Assembly: GCA_022605955.1 (NCBI GenBank)
Contig: JAKCOZ010000022.1
Span: 1,674,001 to 1,738,000 of the forward strand
Length of the DNA stretch: 64,000 nt
From: Rallus limicola
Taxonomy: Eukaryota > Chordata > Aves > Gruiformes > Rallidae
Direction: 5' to 3'
In this document: piece by piece, positions 1 to 11,462 of the stretch
Numbering within the stretch: position 1 is the first letter of the stretch
Layout of the letters: the number at the start of each line of letters is the position of its first letter
Made by a program: the position numbers and the translations under genes
The notes under the pieces: model-generated
What the model was told of the DNA's origin: nothing
Databases searched by the model: none
Seen by the model: the letters and a program-made list of their open reading frames with translations, nothing else

Positions 1-2799
1 GAAAGACATCATGGAGCTGTGTCTCAGGCCGGGGTGCACCTCCCCATGCTGTGATGGGCAGCAGGGCCATGCCTGCATGGCTCCATCAGATGTGCCTGAG
101 GTGAAGGCAGCTGCCCCGGGTTGCAGGCAGGAAGCTGAGGCAAGTTGCAGGCAAACATTTGGGCCAGGAGCAGGGTGGTGGTGGGGGCCAGCACTGAGAG
201 CTGCAGAGCAGGGATGGGTGCAGCATTGTGGGATGGTGACCCACTGAGCAGGGACACAACTCATCGCATGGGACCCGAGCAGGAGCTGTGCAGAGCGGCT
301 GGTGGCATCAGAAGCTGGCTGTGCCACACTGCTACGGACACCAAGGTTTCCAAGGAGGAATGTCTGAACCAAACCTGGTATTTTCACCCCAAGCTCCACC
401 ATGCCAAGCCACAGGCCCTCGCTGCAGCATGAGGAGCTGTGAGTGGCTGAGCAAACCATTGCACATGCTGGAAAATCCAGCTGAATTCTGTTCCTGGCTT
501 CAAACCGCTCAAGCAGCTGCCGGGTCCACACCCTCCCCGAAATTTTCCTTTAAAATGCATCACCTGAGGCAGAGGGGTGGAAAGAGACAGCATGAGGAGG
601 GGTAGCACCAGCCTAGCCACCAGCCTGCTCGCTGAGCTGCGGCTGGGTCACAGGGCTCCTGAGCGGACAGTTTGCCCATGTGTTTGCAGGATCAGAGCAG
701 GTGTTTTTAGGATGAAGCTGGCATGTAGGCTTTCTGGGGACAGATTTGCCTGTGCTTGCCCATGTGAGGTGGGGGCTCACAGTGGGACCCTGTCATTCCT
801 GGCGTAGGGCAGTGGCAGTATGTTGTCCCCTGGGAGAGCTGGCAGGGGACAGGGAACTGGCTCTCCTCCCACTGCGGGTATGAGGGTCAGGGGATGGGGA
901 CATGGAGAGGGCTCTGGCCAGGGAAGTTGGGCTGGAAAACTGGGAACTGCACTGATTCAGCAAGAAACTTGGGTTTTAAAACAACCTCCATCTTCCAGGT
1001 TGGAAACACATCCCAGATCTTGCCTGGCAGGAGGCGGTACGGGCAGATGCCCAGCTGCCTGCAGCTCCCCCTGGCACAGGCCCATCGTGCCATGGGGACA
1101 GTCCTTGCAAGCTCTTTCTTGGAGACCCAAGCACCACAGGGAGCATGCCTGGATGCAACACCAACCCAAGCTGCATTACACAGCCCGGACATCCCCCTCC
1201 AGGAGGAGGGCAGGACTTGGGGGGGGGGGGGGGGAGTTAGTGGGGGGGGTGTGTGAAGCTGCTCACTCCTTCCCTGGCCGTGAGGACCTGGGCTGGAAGC
1301 AGGTAGGATGGCACAGCGCTGTGAACCAGAGCGGGGTGCAGGGTTCAGTCCTGCGAAGGCCCATCCCCAGCAGCGTCCTGGCCTGCCGAGGCTGGGGCTC
1401 AGCGCTGGCTCCCCCCGGCTGCGCAGCCCCGGCCCGGCCCGTGCTGCAGCTCCCCATATGTCCCTGTGATGCCGCCGCAGTTCTGCTGCCAAGGCTGAGC
1501 AGCGCTTCCTGCTGTTCCCGCTCCGGCAAAAGGGGCATGGAAGGAGAGGGGGGCCCTGTGTGCACATCCTTAGCATGCAGTGGGGTGGGGGGAGGGGGTG
1601 CCTTTAGCTTCCCTCCCCTCCGTGGCTAGGCTTGTGCTTCCTCCCTGCCCTGGGACCTGCTGCAGTCGTCTCCTTCCGCATGGCGGGGGCTTTAGGGGCT
1701 CCTTCACTCCTGCACACCCCCAATCCCTCCTCTTCCTCCCTCCTGCCCCACTGCCCCCCTTCAGGGGCTCGAAGGGCATTTGTTTTCCCCTGGCACAGGT
1801 CCACACGGAGCCCGGCTGCCAGGCGGGGATGGGAGACAAGACTAAGCCAAGAGCAATGGAGCAAGGCGTGTGAAGCTCGAGGTTTAGCTGCCCTCCTCTC
1901 TGTCCTTCTCCTCCCACCCCCTGTCCCAGAGGACTGTGCCTTCCCTATATCCTGGCAGGGCCAGCCTGGCCAGCAGCAGGGCTGGAGGAGCAGCGATGCA
2001 CCCAGCTGCAGCAGCCTGGGGACTGGGGGCTGCGCCAAAGACCCTCAGCTCCAGGGAGAATGGGGTGTGGGGGATGCTGCTGGGGGCTCCAGGAGCCTTC
2101 CCAAGCCCAGGGACTCCCCAGTATATGCTGCTGCCTCAGCATCCACCCTGTGGCCCTGCAAAGGATAGGCACAGGTTGGGGTGGGACCATGGTGCAGGAT
2201 TTGACCCATGGGGATGAGCCCCCCTGGGTACCTCTCCTGGACACTTTGCCAGGTGCTGTGACCAGCAGAACATCTCCATCCCCGCTGCTGGTGTCAGTGG
2301 TGTGCCACCATCCACACTGCTGACATTCTCATGAGGTGGGGGGCAGCATAACTTTTAGGGACCCCTGGGAATCCCAAGCCCCATTTCAGCAGTGGGGGGA
2401 GGATTATAAGAAGAGCCATACCCCTGTCCAGCTGGATTTCAGCTCCTTCATCTGCCTCCTCCCAGCACTCTTCAGGGGTCCCAGCCTGGGGAAACTGAGG
2501 CTCAGCAGGTGAGAACACATCCCATCCTGGCCTCAGCCAGGAGCCACCAGCATCCCCTGGGATCTGGGAACCACCTGGGAGGTGTCTGTCCCTGCAGCAT
2601 GCCACTGCAGAGGTGGGATGTGATGGTCCCCTGCACACCAACAAAACCTCTGAGGTTTTTTTCCATGCACTTAGTGATGGTTCCATCCCTTTTCCTGGAC
2701 CCAGCCTGCATGGCCACTGCGAACAGCCCTGCTCCTCCTTCCCTGGGGTTCCCTGGTCCTGCAAACCCCCGGGGTGTCCCAGTGCCCACAGTCTCCTCC
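1..2799. other. Non-coding G+C-rich stretch, no gene recognised
   Basis: All six frames were considered. The longest frame (820-1629, plus strand) is Gly/Ser/Pro-rich with no recognisable domain and crosses the poly-G run, so it is treated as chance. A small CpG-dense patch lies around 1370-1445, too short to call an island. A short phrase near 2490-2510 resembles the tail of a MIR SINE but is too brief to call. No RNA gene or transposon was recognised. Confidence 0.7.
1219..1249 (+). repeat. Poly-G run with second G tract (G-quadruplex-prone)
   Basis: Sixteen consecutive G at 1219-1234 are followed after a short AGTTAGT spacer by about eight more G. On the plus strand this could form a G-quadruplex. 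Long G homopolymers are also common sequencing and assembly error sites, so the exact length is uncertain. Confidence 0.8.
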
Positions 2800-2809
2800 C
2801 TGCACAGAG

Positions 2810-2835
2810 TCACACCTATTTAATTAAAGGTGTGA
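2810..2835. promoter_or_regulatory. Inverted pair of T-box-like half sites around an A+T core
   Basis: TCACACCT (2810-2817) and its exact reverse complement AGGTGTGA (2828-2835) flank a 10-bp spacer, ATTTAATTAA. AGGTGTGA is the established T-box (Brachyury/Tbx) half site. The spacer contains TTTAATTA, a homeodomain-type core. The element sits at the edge of a modest A+T-rich patch (about 2810-3060) that has another CATTAAATCA motif just downstream. Binding is inferred; only the motif is seen. Confidence 0.45.
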
Positions 2836-3064
2836 AATGATCTCATTAAATCAGTGCTGGGCTCTGTGTCCAAACTGTTTCGACAGCTTACCAATGGCTC
2901 CTTTCCACTGCGCTTCATCCTTTTTTTTCCCTTCTCTCCCCCTCCCCCCACTCTTTTGGCTTAGTTTCCAAAGCAAATGAGGTTTCTGCAGTCGTGGTAT
3001 GTGTGGGTAGGTCTCTCTGTCCAGCTCTATAACTTTCAAAGCCACCAGCCTATCTCAAAGAGTC

Positions 3065-4515
3065 AATGGAGGGATGGAGAGTTCAGAGAGGCTCCGTTCT
3101 TATGTGCCCTGTGGGAAGGGTGGGAGATGCTGCATCCCCAGCCCTGCTTTCACTGGACACCAAAGGAGCTAGATGAGAAAACAGCTTTGAGGCACAAATC
3201 CCCAGGTTGGAGCTCACCCCCACCAGTCCCAAGAAGAGTTTACTCCTTACTGATAGAAATTTTGCCTGCTTCCATGCTGCTGAGGTTAATTCACTGCAGG
3301 AACCATTTTGACCAAAACCCCAATTTTAAAACACTCTTCCTGTTTAGCAATAACAACTGAGGAAGAGGAAAGGAAGAACAAGAGCCAAGCAGCATGAAAC
3401 TTGGCCAGGGCACTGCTGGGGAGCTGTGACGGTGCACATAGCTCACACCCAGCTAGGATGAGTCCCCATGGATTAAATTAAACCCTGCCAACAAATCAAC
3501 CATGGAGCTGCTTTCTAGCCTGGGTCTCTGCCTCAGGACGTGGTGGATAGAGGGATGCCACTCATAGGGATGAAGACACCTGAGCACCCCCTCTCCTCTG
3601 CACGGCTGCAGTGGGCATCGGGCAGAGGCTGCCTGGAACAAGCAGCTGGTGACAGTGATGCCACTAGGTCCTGGAGGTGCTGACCAGTCCCAGTCCTTGC
3701 TCTTCCACTGCACACCCCCACTGCAGTCCCTTCACTCCCTCCTCTCTCCCATTCCCAGCTCAGTCCCCTGCTCCCCCCTTTCTTGGCTGGGTGTTTGCAG
3801 GCACAGGTGCACACCGGTCGTCCCCCCCCCATCGCTGCCCTTTTTTTTAATTAGCTGATAAAGAAAGCGCCCTTTTGAAGCAGGTAGGGGATTCCTCACA
3901 TCCCTGGCATTGCTGGGCTGCCTGACTGTAACTCTATTCCAGTTAAAAGCTTTCTGCACCCATCCAGGGCCCGCCGGGCCTCTGGCTCTCCCCACACCTG
4001 CAGGCAAGTCCTTGCAGGCTGCCCCCTCGGCCACTCGTGCAATTACCCAACGTGATGATTAATTGAGGGAGCGCAGGAGGGACAGGGACTTTGTCCTGCC
4101 AGCACCCCTGGTGCAGGGCAGCTGGGTCTCCTCCACCCTGGGCAGCCCAACACCCAGTGCTGCCTCTGGAGCCATCCGCAAAGCCGGGGCTGCAGGTGGG
4201 TGTTGAGGGACCTGAGTCTCAGTGTAAACGTCCTCTCCCCAGCATCCCTGCGCCCAGGGATTTTGTGGGGCATAGGGCTGTTGGCTGCAGGGCCCAAAGC
4301 TTGGCTGGTTTCTCTGCTCCTCCCATCCCTCAGGATATGGGTTCACGACTTGGGAAGAGAAAACCAGGCAATGGGGCTTGGAGTCCTCTTCTGGGCAGGG
4401 TCCCTGCTCCCTGACCTCCATCAGCTTGGAAGCCCTCAGTCAGATGGACAAGGTTGCAAAGCCCAATTCATGTCCTGCCCAGCACACTACTCTGTAGTGC
4501 ATGTCCACCTGCACC
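3065..4515. other. Non-coding stretch with a small A+T-rich island
   Basis: No gene is recognised. At about 3840-4065 a T-rich run, AATTAGCTGATAA and, further on, GATGATTAATTGAG give a short A+T-rich block in G+C-rich DNA, weakly suggestive of regulatory sequence. The rest is featureless. Confidence 0.6.
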
Positions 4516-4520
4516 TGGAC

Positions 4521-4617
4521 ACACATCCTCCTGTATCCCAATGTGCATCCTCCTGCATCCCAGGGTGCATCCTTCTGCATCCCAGGGTGCATCCTCCTGC
4601 ATCCCAGCGTGCATCCC
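4521..4617 (+). repeat. 22-bp minisatellite, about 4.5 copies
   Basis: Tandem units of 22 bp have the consensus GTGCATCCTCCTGCATCCCA plus GG. Units start at 4521 (divergent), 4543, 4565 and 4587, with a partial copy at 4609. The inner copies differ by only one or two bases. The repeats generate spurious Cys/His-rich reading frames on both strands, which are not genes. A diffuse region rich in 'gcagccc' continues to about 4700. Confidence 0.9.
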
Positions 4618-5189
4618 CCAATGCACGCCCCCACTGCAGCCCAGTGCATGCCCCTCCTGCAGCCTGCAGCCCAGCACACAGCAGCCCCCCCAGCACGCAG
4701 AGCAGCCTGTCAGCACAGCAGGGCTCCCAGCCCCATGTGCTGCCCGTTATATTGCGGAACCAGTAAAAATTATTCCGGCGTGTGCCTGTGTGGTCTGCAG
4801 CAGTGCCCCAGCCTGAGATAACCTAAGCAGAGGAAGCCCCAGCCTGAGCATTAAATCTTCCTGCCCTTTGTCAGCAAACCCCAAATGCCTGATCCCCCCC
4901 CATCCCACCGGCATCATCTCCTCCCTGTACTGGAGAGATGACTAAAGGGACCCCAGCAGCAGCCCCCAAGGGAGTGAGCCCTGCGCACCACAGCGCTGAC
5001 GGCATCCAGATCCTGCTTTAAATCAATTGCTGCGCCCTGGCAGCTCTATTTCCATGGTCCCCTGTTATTCTTTCACTCAATCATGGGGAGAATGACTCTG
5101 TTTTCCTTCGGCACTTTTGGGTCTTTTTCCTCTTCCTTTTCTTTCTTCCTTTCTCTCTCAGGGCCAGGGATGGGGTCGGAGAGAAAACT

Positions 5190-5345
5190 CAATTCCACGG
5201 TTCCAGCTCATTGAGAACAATAAGGGCAGTAAACAGAGGGCAGCATTGCTCAGGAATGTGAAGCATTTTCCTGTGGTTTAAAATTGCTAATTTTTTTACA
5301 GAGAAGAATATATATATTTTTAGAGACCTCTGAGGACAGGACCAA
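5190..5345. promoter_or_regulatory. A+T-rich island, candidate conserved non-coding element
   Basis: A 150-bp block with GAACAATAAG, TTAAAATTGCTAATTTTTTTAC and an ATATATATATTTTTAG run stands out from flanking C+G-rich DNA. No repeat family is recognised. Enhancer function is inferred from composition only. Confidence 0.3.
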
Positions 5346-6769
5346 TTCTGCTCCGCATTGCTCCCCCCCCACCCCCTGCCCAGCACCCCCACATCTTCCC
5401 CCTCACTGAGTTGCAAACTGGCATTAATTGTGAGAGCTGATGGAGGGCTTGGTGAACAGGGAGGGTCCCAGGGGAGCCCAGCTGTGGAGCTGGAGTTGGG
5501 AAGGGATATCCAAAGTCACCAGTTGAAGCTGCAGAAGTTGGACCTGTAGCCTGAAGGGTTTGAGAATAGGCACAGAAAAAGTGCTGCTGTGTGTGCACGT
5601 CACTGAAGGAAAGAAAATGAAATGTGGCTGGAGATGCCACAGCACAGCACTGGGAAGGGAATCTGCAGTGGTCATTGCTGGTGGTGGTCCAGGGGGACCT
5701 GCCAGGACACCCGTGCCCCTCCCAGGCAGCTTCAGGGCAAAGCTCTGAGGGGCTCTGTCCCACCACTGCCCTTCTCCAGCCCAGAGTTGCTACCCATCTA
5801 GTCCCAGTACCATCCCATCCCTGCATCCATGACAGCTCAGAGCATCCCCTTTCCTGTGGTGCAAGCCCTATTGCTGCTTCTGCCGCAAAAAGAGATTGTT
5901 TGGGAAGACCAAAGGGATGCAGGAAGGCAGGGATGTCTTCACTTCCCAACCTCAGAGGGGTGATTGTGACTGGGAGTCCATAGCTTTAGACCAGTTCAAC
6001 TGCCCAGCACCACAGCCAGCAACCAGCACATCTGGCAGAGCTGTGGAGCTTGGCCTGGGGGCATCAGCACTGGGTGATGCCAAAGCACGAGTCTCCTACT
6101 GAGCTGCACGGATCCCCACATCTCCATCAGTTCCTCCCTCTCAATTCCTCCCTCTCAGAGGAGGCAGGAGGACCAGGAGAGTCAGCTGAGGACGTTTGGG
6201 CTCACAGCTTCACTTCCGAACGGAGCGGAGGAGGGAAGCTTTGTTTTATTGAGAGCAATTGCTTTCATAGCCCTGCCCCACCAGACACGCACGCATCCTG
6301 TCTCAGGGCTGATTGATTAGCTCCAGATCTGCTGTGTGGGGATGGCTGCCTCCCACAGCCTCCCCCCCCCCAACCCCGGGGCTGCCCCCCGCCAACCTTC
6401 CACCCCACATCCCCAAAGAGATCCAGGCTCCTCTCACAGGGAGCAGCTGCGGTTCCTCCCATCTGGATCCTCTTTGTGGATCCAGCTCCCAAACATTCTG
6501 CCGCTCACCCGGAGGCTGAATGGAAACATTTGGGCCCTTTCTCTTTGCTCTCCTCTTCCTTGGCACGGCCACGAAACCTTCCCTGCACCTTCTTTGGTGG
6601 CACGGGTGCTGCCCCAGGGCGTCAGGGCTGCCCCCCAGCTGCTCTCCCCTGTGGGACATCAGGCAAAGGAGGCCGTAGACTTCAAGCTGGACCCTGTGGG
6701 AGGACCAGCCTGGGCTAAGGGATGGATTTGGAGAGCAGATGAGCCGCCAGCTGATGCAGTTTGCTTCCA
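5346..6769. other. Non-coding stretch, no gene recognised
   Basis: Long minus-strand frame 5320-5949 has no recognisable domain. A C-rich run at about 6361-6395 (ten C, then CCCC and CCCCCC tracts) could form a G-quadruplex on the minus strand. Nothing else is identifiable. Confidence 0.65.
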
Positions 6770-7015
6770 CTGGCCTTTTACGACAGCTGAACAGCTTGAA
6801 AAGTCACAAAGCATGAAGGAATATAGCAAAAACTCCATAAATCAAGTAAAAAGGCATAGACATAAAGCTGGGAAGACATTTGCCTTTTATTGTCTCTTTG
6901 GACAGGCTTAGCATTTAAAAGCTTTTATCTCCTTTTTATGGCTTTTCGGGTGGGCTCCAAGCCAATAGGTACCTTGTGTCCTTGTTCTGTGTTACATTAC
7001 ATCATGAAAAAAGGA
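6770..7015. promoter_or_regulatory. A+T-rich island, candidate conserved non-coding element
   Basis: About 245 bp contain CCATAAATCAAG, CCTTTTATTG, the 10-bp palindrome AAAAGCTTTT and TTTATCTCC (a GATA-type motif on the minus strand). The composition differs sharply from both flanks. No repeat match is recognised. Confidence 0.3.
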
Positions 7016-8929
7016 GGCTGGGGAGCAGATCACAAGGAAGATGCAGCCAATGCATCTGTACCCTCTGCTGCAGAGGACTTGATTCTGCCAGGGCTGCCTT
7101 CCTGATGATGGTGGGGCAGCTTTCCAGCCCTGAAAACCTCAGCCTGTTCTCCAACCGTAGCTGGTGGGAGGAACTGCCCTATCTAGGACTTAGGTGATGC
7201 TTTGCTGAAGGGACTGCAACCCATCTAGGCTTTGGTCTGGATCAGAGCCATCTCTGCACTAAAAGCCTGAATCCCAGCAGTCAGATGATGGAGAGGAGTC
7301 CCAAAACCACAAGAGCTTGTGCAAACAGCCGGGGGAATCCCACCTTCCTCCTAACAGGACCTCTGCGCATCCTTCCTGCTCCCATGTGCTGACAGAGCCC
7401 CCAGAGCTGCCCTCTCTGGGGATGTCGCAAGCCAGAACCACCTTACTGATGGGGCTGTGGGAGCCTCAGCCATCCCCAGGGTCCCCAAACCCCCAGGTTT
7501 GCTCCAGGAAGGGAGGAGGAGGATGCTGGAGTGGAGGAGTGGGATGGATAGGACAATCTGAGGGACAACGCCACCTTGAGCAGACCCCTTCCACTGGGTA
7601 GGCGGGAGGCAGGAGCTCAAGGTATGTTCACAGTGAGCTCATGGCAGAGGTGAGGGAGGCACTGTGGAGGGTGCACAACCTCCCCCCGCTTTGGGCAGAC
7701 CCCTCAGCAGGGTGACTGGCCTGGCTGCAGTCACCCGCGCTTTCAGGACAGGCTGTTCGTGCTGCAGAGCCGGGTTTGCTTAATAACAGGCATTGAATTG
7801 AATGTGCTTTCTGTGAGGTTCCCTGCTGACACCAGACATCAGCTGCATGATGAAAGACCTCTGCTCCCCCTAGCCCAGCACCCCAAGGCTTCCTCCCCAG
7901 CCCTTCCCCTGGAAGGGTTCCTCCAGGCCCCCCATGGAAGCTCCTGGGGGTATCAGGGCACAGGGAGAGCAAAGGTGGCTTTTTGGGCTCCCATCTCACC
8001 CATCCTTCCAAGACTTCATGTAGTGCATGACCCCAACACAGGGTCATGGTCCCCAGGGGGTCATGGCATTATGGATGAGGTCGTGAGTGAGATGCATAGC
8101 AGGGAGTCACCATGCCAGGACTGGGGCCATGGGGCCATGGTGGGCTGAATCTCAGCAGGTCCCTGCTCCTGTATTGCCTGGAGCCAGGTTGGGTGGAGTA
8201 TGGACAGGGACCTCAGCCTCTGCATCTGCCAGTGGCTGTTCCCTGAAGGGACATGTGTGCCTGCACCCTGCCACCCTCTGATCCCCCAGCTCTTTATCAC
8301 CCAGGGTGTCTCCCTAGGGATGGGATAGCAAGGAAAGGGGCAAGGCTCCTTCTTCTGCAAGACTCCCATGCCAGGTGCCAGGGCACCCCAAGGGGCCAAT
8401 CATTACCCAGGGACATGAAGGACTGTGACCCAGAGGACCAAGTCTGTGGTGAGCATCTCTGCCTCTACTCTGCTCCACTTCCTTGCCCAGTCCTAGTGGT
8501 CAGCAGTAACTGGGCACCCTGGTTTCCCTCTATGGGGCTGCAACCTCAGCTGAAAACATAGAGACTGCTTGGGCTACAAGACACATGCTTAGGTGACCAA
8601 GCAGGCATTTATTTTCCCAAAGCCCATCCTGTGCTCGTAGCAGCAGGTAGTTGTGCTGGCAGGGATGGAGGGGTCTGAGCACAACCACAGGATGGGGGAT
8701 CCCAGCAGAGCTGTGCTCCCAGAGCAAGGACCTTGCTGTCAAGTGAAGAGCAAACCTCATGGTTCCATCTGGACATCAGGCAGGATGGAGAGCCATAGGC
8801 TGGGGGCGGGGGGAAGGTGCTGTGGCGGGGACACACACACAGAGAGAGGAAGCAAGAGGAAGGGACGCAGCACAGGAAGGGTTAAAGGTGTCCTTCCCAC
8901 CCAGCATACGCTGTGTGCCAGTCCTCCCA
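7016..8929. other. Non-coding stretch, no gene recognised
   Basis: Open frames here are short and show no recognisable domain. A short CA/GA repeat lies at about 8831-8850. No transposon or RNA gene was recognised. Confidence 0.65.
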
Positions 8930-9185
8930 GCCATGTGTTTGAAATCCTTTCTGCTATCTCCTGAAAATATTTACAGTACACGCAGATAAATTAGCTGTAG
9001 CGCTTATTACGTCTCCCTGGAAATATATACAGCAGTTAAAGATGTTTAAAAAAAAATAGCTGAAACCCGTCTCTTTACTATATCTGGAAGATATTTCACA
9101 GGGAGGGGAATTTACAGGGCTGGGTGGCAGGGAAAGCACATGTATTTTCACTCGAGTAGAGAAAGTTAAAGGACCCTTCACTGCG
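8930..9185. promoter_or_regulatory. A+T-rich island with forkhead- and GATA-like motifs
   Basis: About 255 bp contain TATTTAC at 8968-8974 (forkhead core), AGATAAATTAG (GATA plus homeodomain cores), GCTTATTACG, GGAAATATATAC and an A-rich tract. It is bounded by G+C-rich DNA on both sides. It is a candidate enhancer by composition and motif density; conservation was not tested. Confidence 0.35.
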
Positions 9186-9588
9186 GTTTATTTTCATCTC
9201 TACTGGCAAGACAAGGAGCCAAGGGTGGCTCGGAGCGAGCCGAGGCGGGGGCACGGGGCAGGTTGGGGTGGAAGGGGGATGGGTGGCACCACAGGCTGCC
9301 AGGCACGCGTGGGGTGGGACTGGTGTTGCTGCTGCGGGGCATCCTGACCCACCTCCAGCTGTGCCTCTGGGGGAAACAGGTGGCATGGAGTGTGGGGACA
9401 CCATACTCGTGGAAACGCAGAGGATGGGACATGTCTGATAGTCCAGGCTGCCTACTTCAGGGTGGAGAGAAGGATCTCCTCCTGCCAGGGGGATCTGGGC
9501 TGATCCTACTCCTCACAGACCTCCCATAAGAGACATGTCTGGCCCTTTGCTGATACCAACCACACGTTTCTGAGGTCACCAAAAGTGA
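9186..9588. other. Non-coding G+C-rich stretch
   Basis: No gene, repeat family or RNA is recognised. It contains a small CpG cluster at about 9228-9256. Confidence 0.65.
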
Positions 9589-10287
9589 CCAGAGCCCACA
9601 CGGTACCATCAGAAAGAGCAATGTCCTCCATGCACACGTCTCCTCAGCCAAAGCAGCTTGCTCCTATTGCCAGTGCCAGCCCAAGTCAAGAAGCTCTGCC
9701 AGGACAAGACATCACCACACCTGATGGCTGCTTTGTTGGTTCTTGTCTGCCAGAGGAAATTGAAAGCTCATATCATCTCCATGCACAACTTTCTTAAGAG
9801 CTTCCAGGTGAGAATCAAAGTGATCTTTAAACACACAGCAGAGGTGCCAGTTGTCACAGATTCTGCCCATCTCCAGGCTTCAAGGCTGACCCTCCTCGAA
9901 TATCCTTTCAAGAAGCCCCCAGATCTCCATGCTGGGCTGAAAGGGCTGTGGTGGAACATCTCTCCTTCTCAGTCAGCCCCTGTAGCCAACATCTTGTGCA
10001 GTGAAAGCACAGTGATTGACCTGTTCTTGTCTTGTCTTTTCTGGCTCCTCCTTTGGCTGAGGTTTCTCATGCTGAAGGCACCTGCCAGTTAGGAGTCAAA
10101 GGCTGAGGTCCTCAAATGCACTCATGGACTTGCAGTCACTGACCCAACATTAGATGACAATGTCTTCTGGGCCACTGGCATCAAGATCTGGAACTGAGCT
10201 GCTGGCCTTGACGTAAAAGGCTTTGAGAAGCCATTTGCTAATTCCCCTGAGTCACCCGCTCCCTCTGGCTGTTTTGAAATTCATATC
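9589..10287 (+). other. Unidentified fairly open stretch, possible decayed coding remnant
   Basis: One plus-strand frame runs from 9589 with only two stops before about 10285: a TAG at 10090 and a TGA about 100 bp later. The piece between them reads ESKAEVLKCTHGLAV and continues ...DDNVFWATGIKIWN, which looks less biased than the surrounding junk frames. I do not recognise a parent protein. There is no ATG-led full-length frame, no clear splice sites and no poly-A tail. It could be a decayed retrocopy or simply chance. Confidence 0.15.
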
Positions 10288-10430
10288 TAATGAGTGGTTT
10301 GGGTGAAGGAATTCTGCAAAGATGCAAACAATTCCTTTGCCAAAATAAATGGAGCCAGAGACGGGCTTATAAACATATAAATCATTTCTAGTTTTTAGCT
10401 TGCAAACAAGATACTTGTTTCTTCATACAG
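10200..10430. promoter_or_regulatory. A+T-rich island with an 8-bp inverted repeat
   Basis: AAGGAATT (10306-10313) and AATTCCTT (10330-10337) are perfect reverse complements separated by 16 bp, which themselves contain GCAAAGATGCAAAC. Nearby are TCATATCTAATGAG, CCAAAATAAATGG and ACATATAAATCATTTC. It overlaps the end of the unidentified open stretch. It is a candidate enhancer by composition only. Confidence 0.35.
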
Positions 10431-11462
10431 ATTTGGGGGATAGAAAGAGTCAGGGGGAGGAGCAGGGGAGCCAACTGAAGCTCCCCTCCAAAGGCGGCCC
10501 ATGCCTTCCTCAGAGCAGAACATGGGGCACCAACCACCCTCCAGAAAGTCTCCAGGAGGAATGTGCTCCAGAAAGTCCTCCAGAAAGTTTCCAGGAGTCT
10601 CCAGGAAGGAGGAAAGATGGGCTTTCCACCAGCTTTTTTTTTGCTTATTGGCTCCTCAAACAACGATCTGCAGCAATCTAACTCAACCAATTCTGAATCC
10701 TCTCTCCAAGTGAGGGATACCATGTCCTGGGCCAGGCAAGGAGGAGAAACATCCTTAGGGTTGAAGGACATTGCACAGAGGACAACTTAAACAAGCTGCA
10801 CAGGGCTGGCTAACAGCATGTGCTTGGCTAGACATGTGCTTCATGTGGGATTGCAGTGGGATGGGAGAAAAACGGTGTAAATCACCCAAAATCAATTCAA
10901 GCATGGCACAGCCCTGGCACCAGTAGTAGATGATGTAGTTCTCCTGACCACAGTCTCCCTCATGTGACTCCTCTGACCCCCACACTGCTGGTGGGGCTCA
11001 GCACCCCTGGGACACAGGTGGCCTTTTGCTTTCACCCAGGAGCTGGGAGGTGATGAGAACCTGCACCCAGAGACAGGAGGGAGCTGCTCCCGTGGAAGAA
11101 CTTTGCACTGAGCTTGTGCTAACCACATTTTTTCCCAAATAAAGTGTTCTAGCATGGTCAAATTTGAGCATATTCCAGGGATACAAGACAAATCTCAGCC
11201 TCTCTTCCCTCCCTACTTGCCAAATTGCTTCAAAGGCAGAATTTTAAAACAACATAAGGACAAATACTTTATTTTCCCTTATCCCCATTCTTGGAAAGAG
11301 CCATTTCAGCTCTCCAGCTGAAACCTTCCCCCAAAATGTAGCTGGAGGCTGCAACCCACCCTGCAAAAACATTGCCACAGAGCTTGGGACTCTTTGGTAA
11401 AGCTGGCAGCAACTGCAGGCAGGGGTTTACAGACAGAATCACTGAGCATCCTTAAAAGTAGG
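10431..11462. other. Non-coding stretch, no gene recognised
   Basis: A degenerate local repeat of 'ccagaaagt(c/t)tccaggag' phrases occurs at about 10541-10610. Long frames overlapping it show no domain. Nothing else was identified. Confidence 0.6.

Noticed and set aside
820..1629. 269-codon plus-strand frame
   Set aside because: Gly/Ser/Pro-rich, passes through a poly-G run, no domain; an overlapping long frame on the opposite strand is equally good.
4521..4617. Possible CRISPR-like direct repeats
   Set aside because: Copies are contiguous with no spacers, in vertebrate DNA; it is a minisatellite.
4440..4766. Overlapping Cys/His-rich frames that imitate a metal-binding protein
   Set aside because: They are frames of the 22-bp minisatellite, open on both strands because the unit lacks stops.
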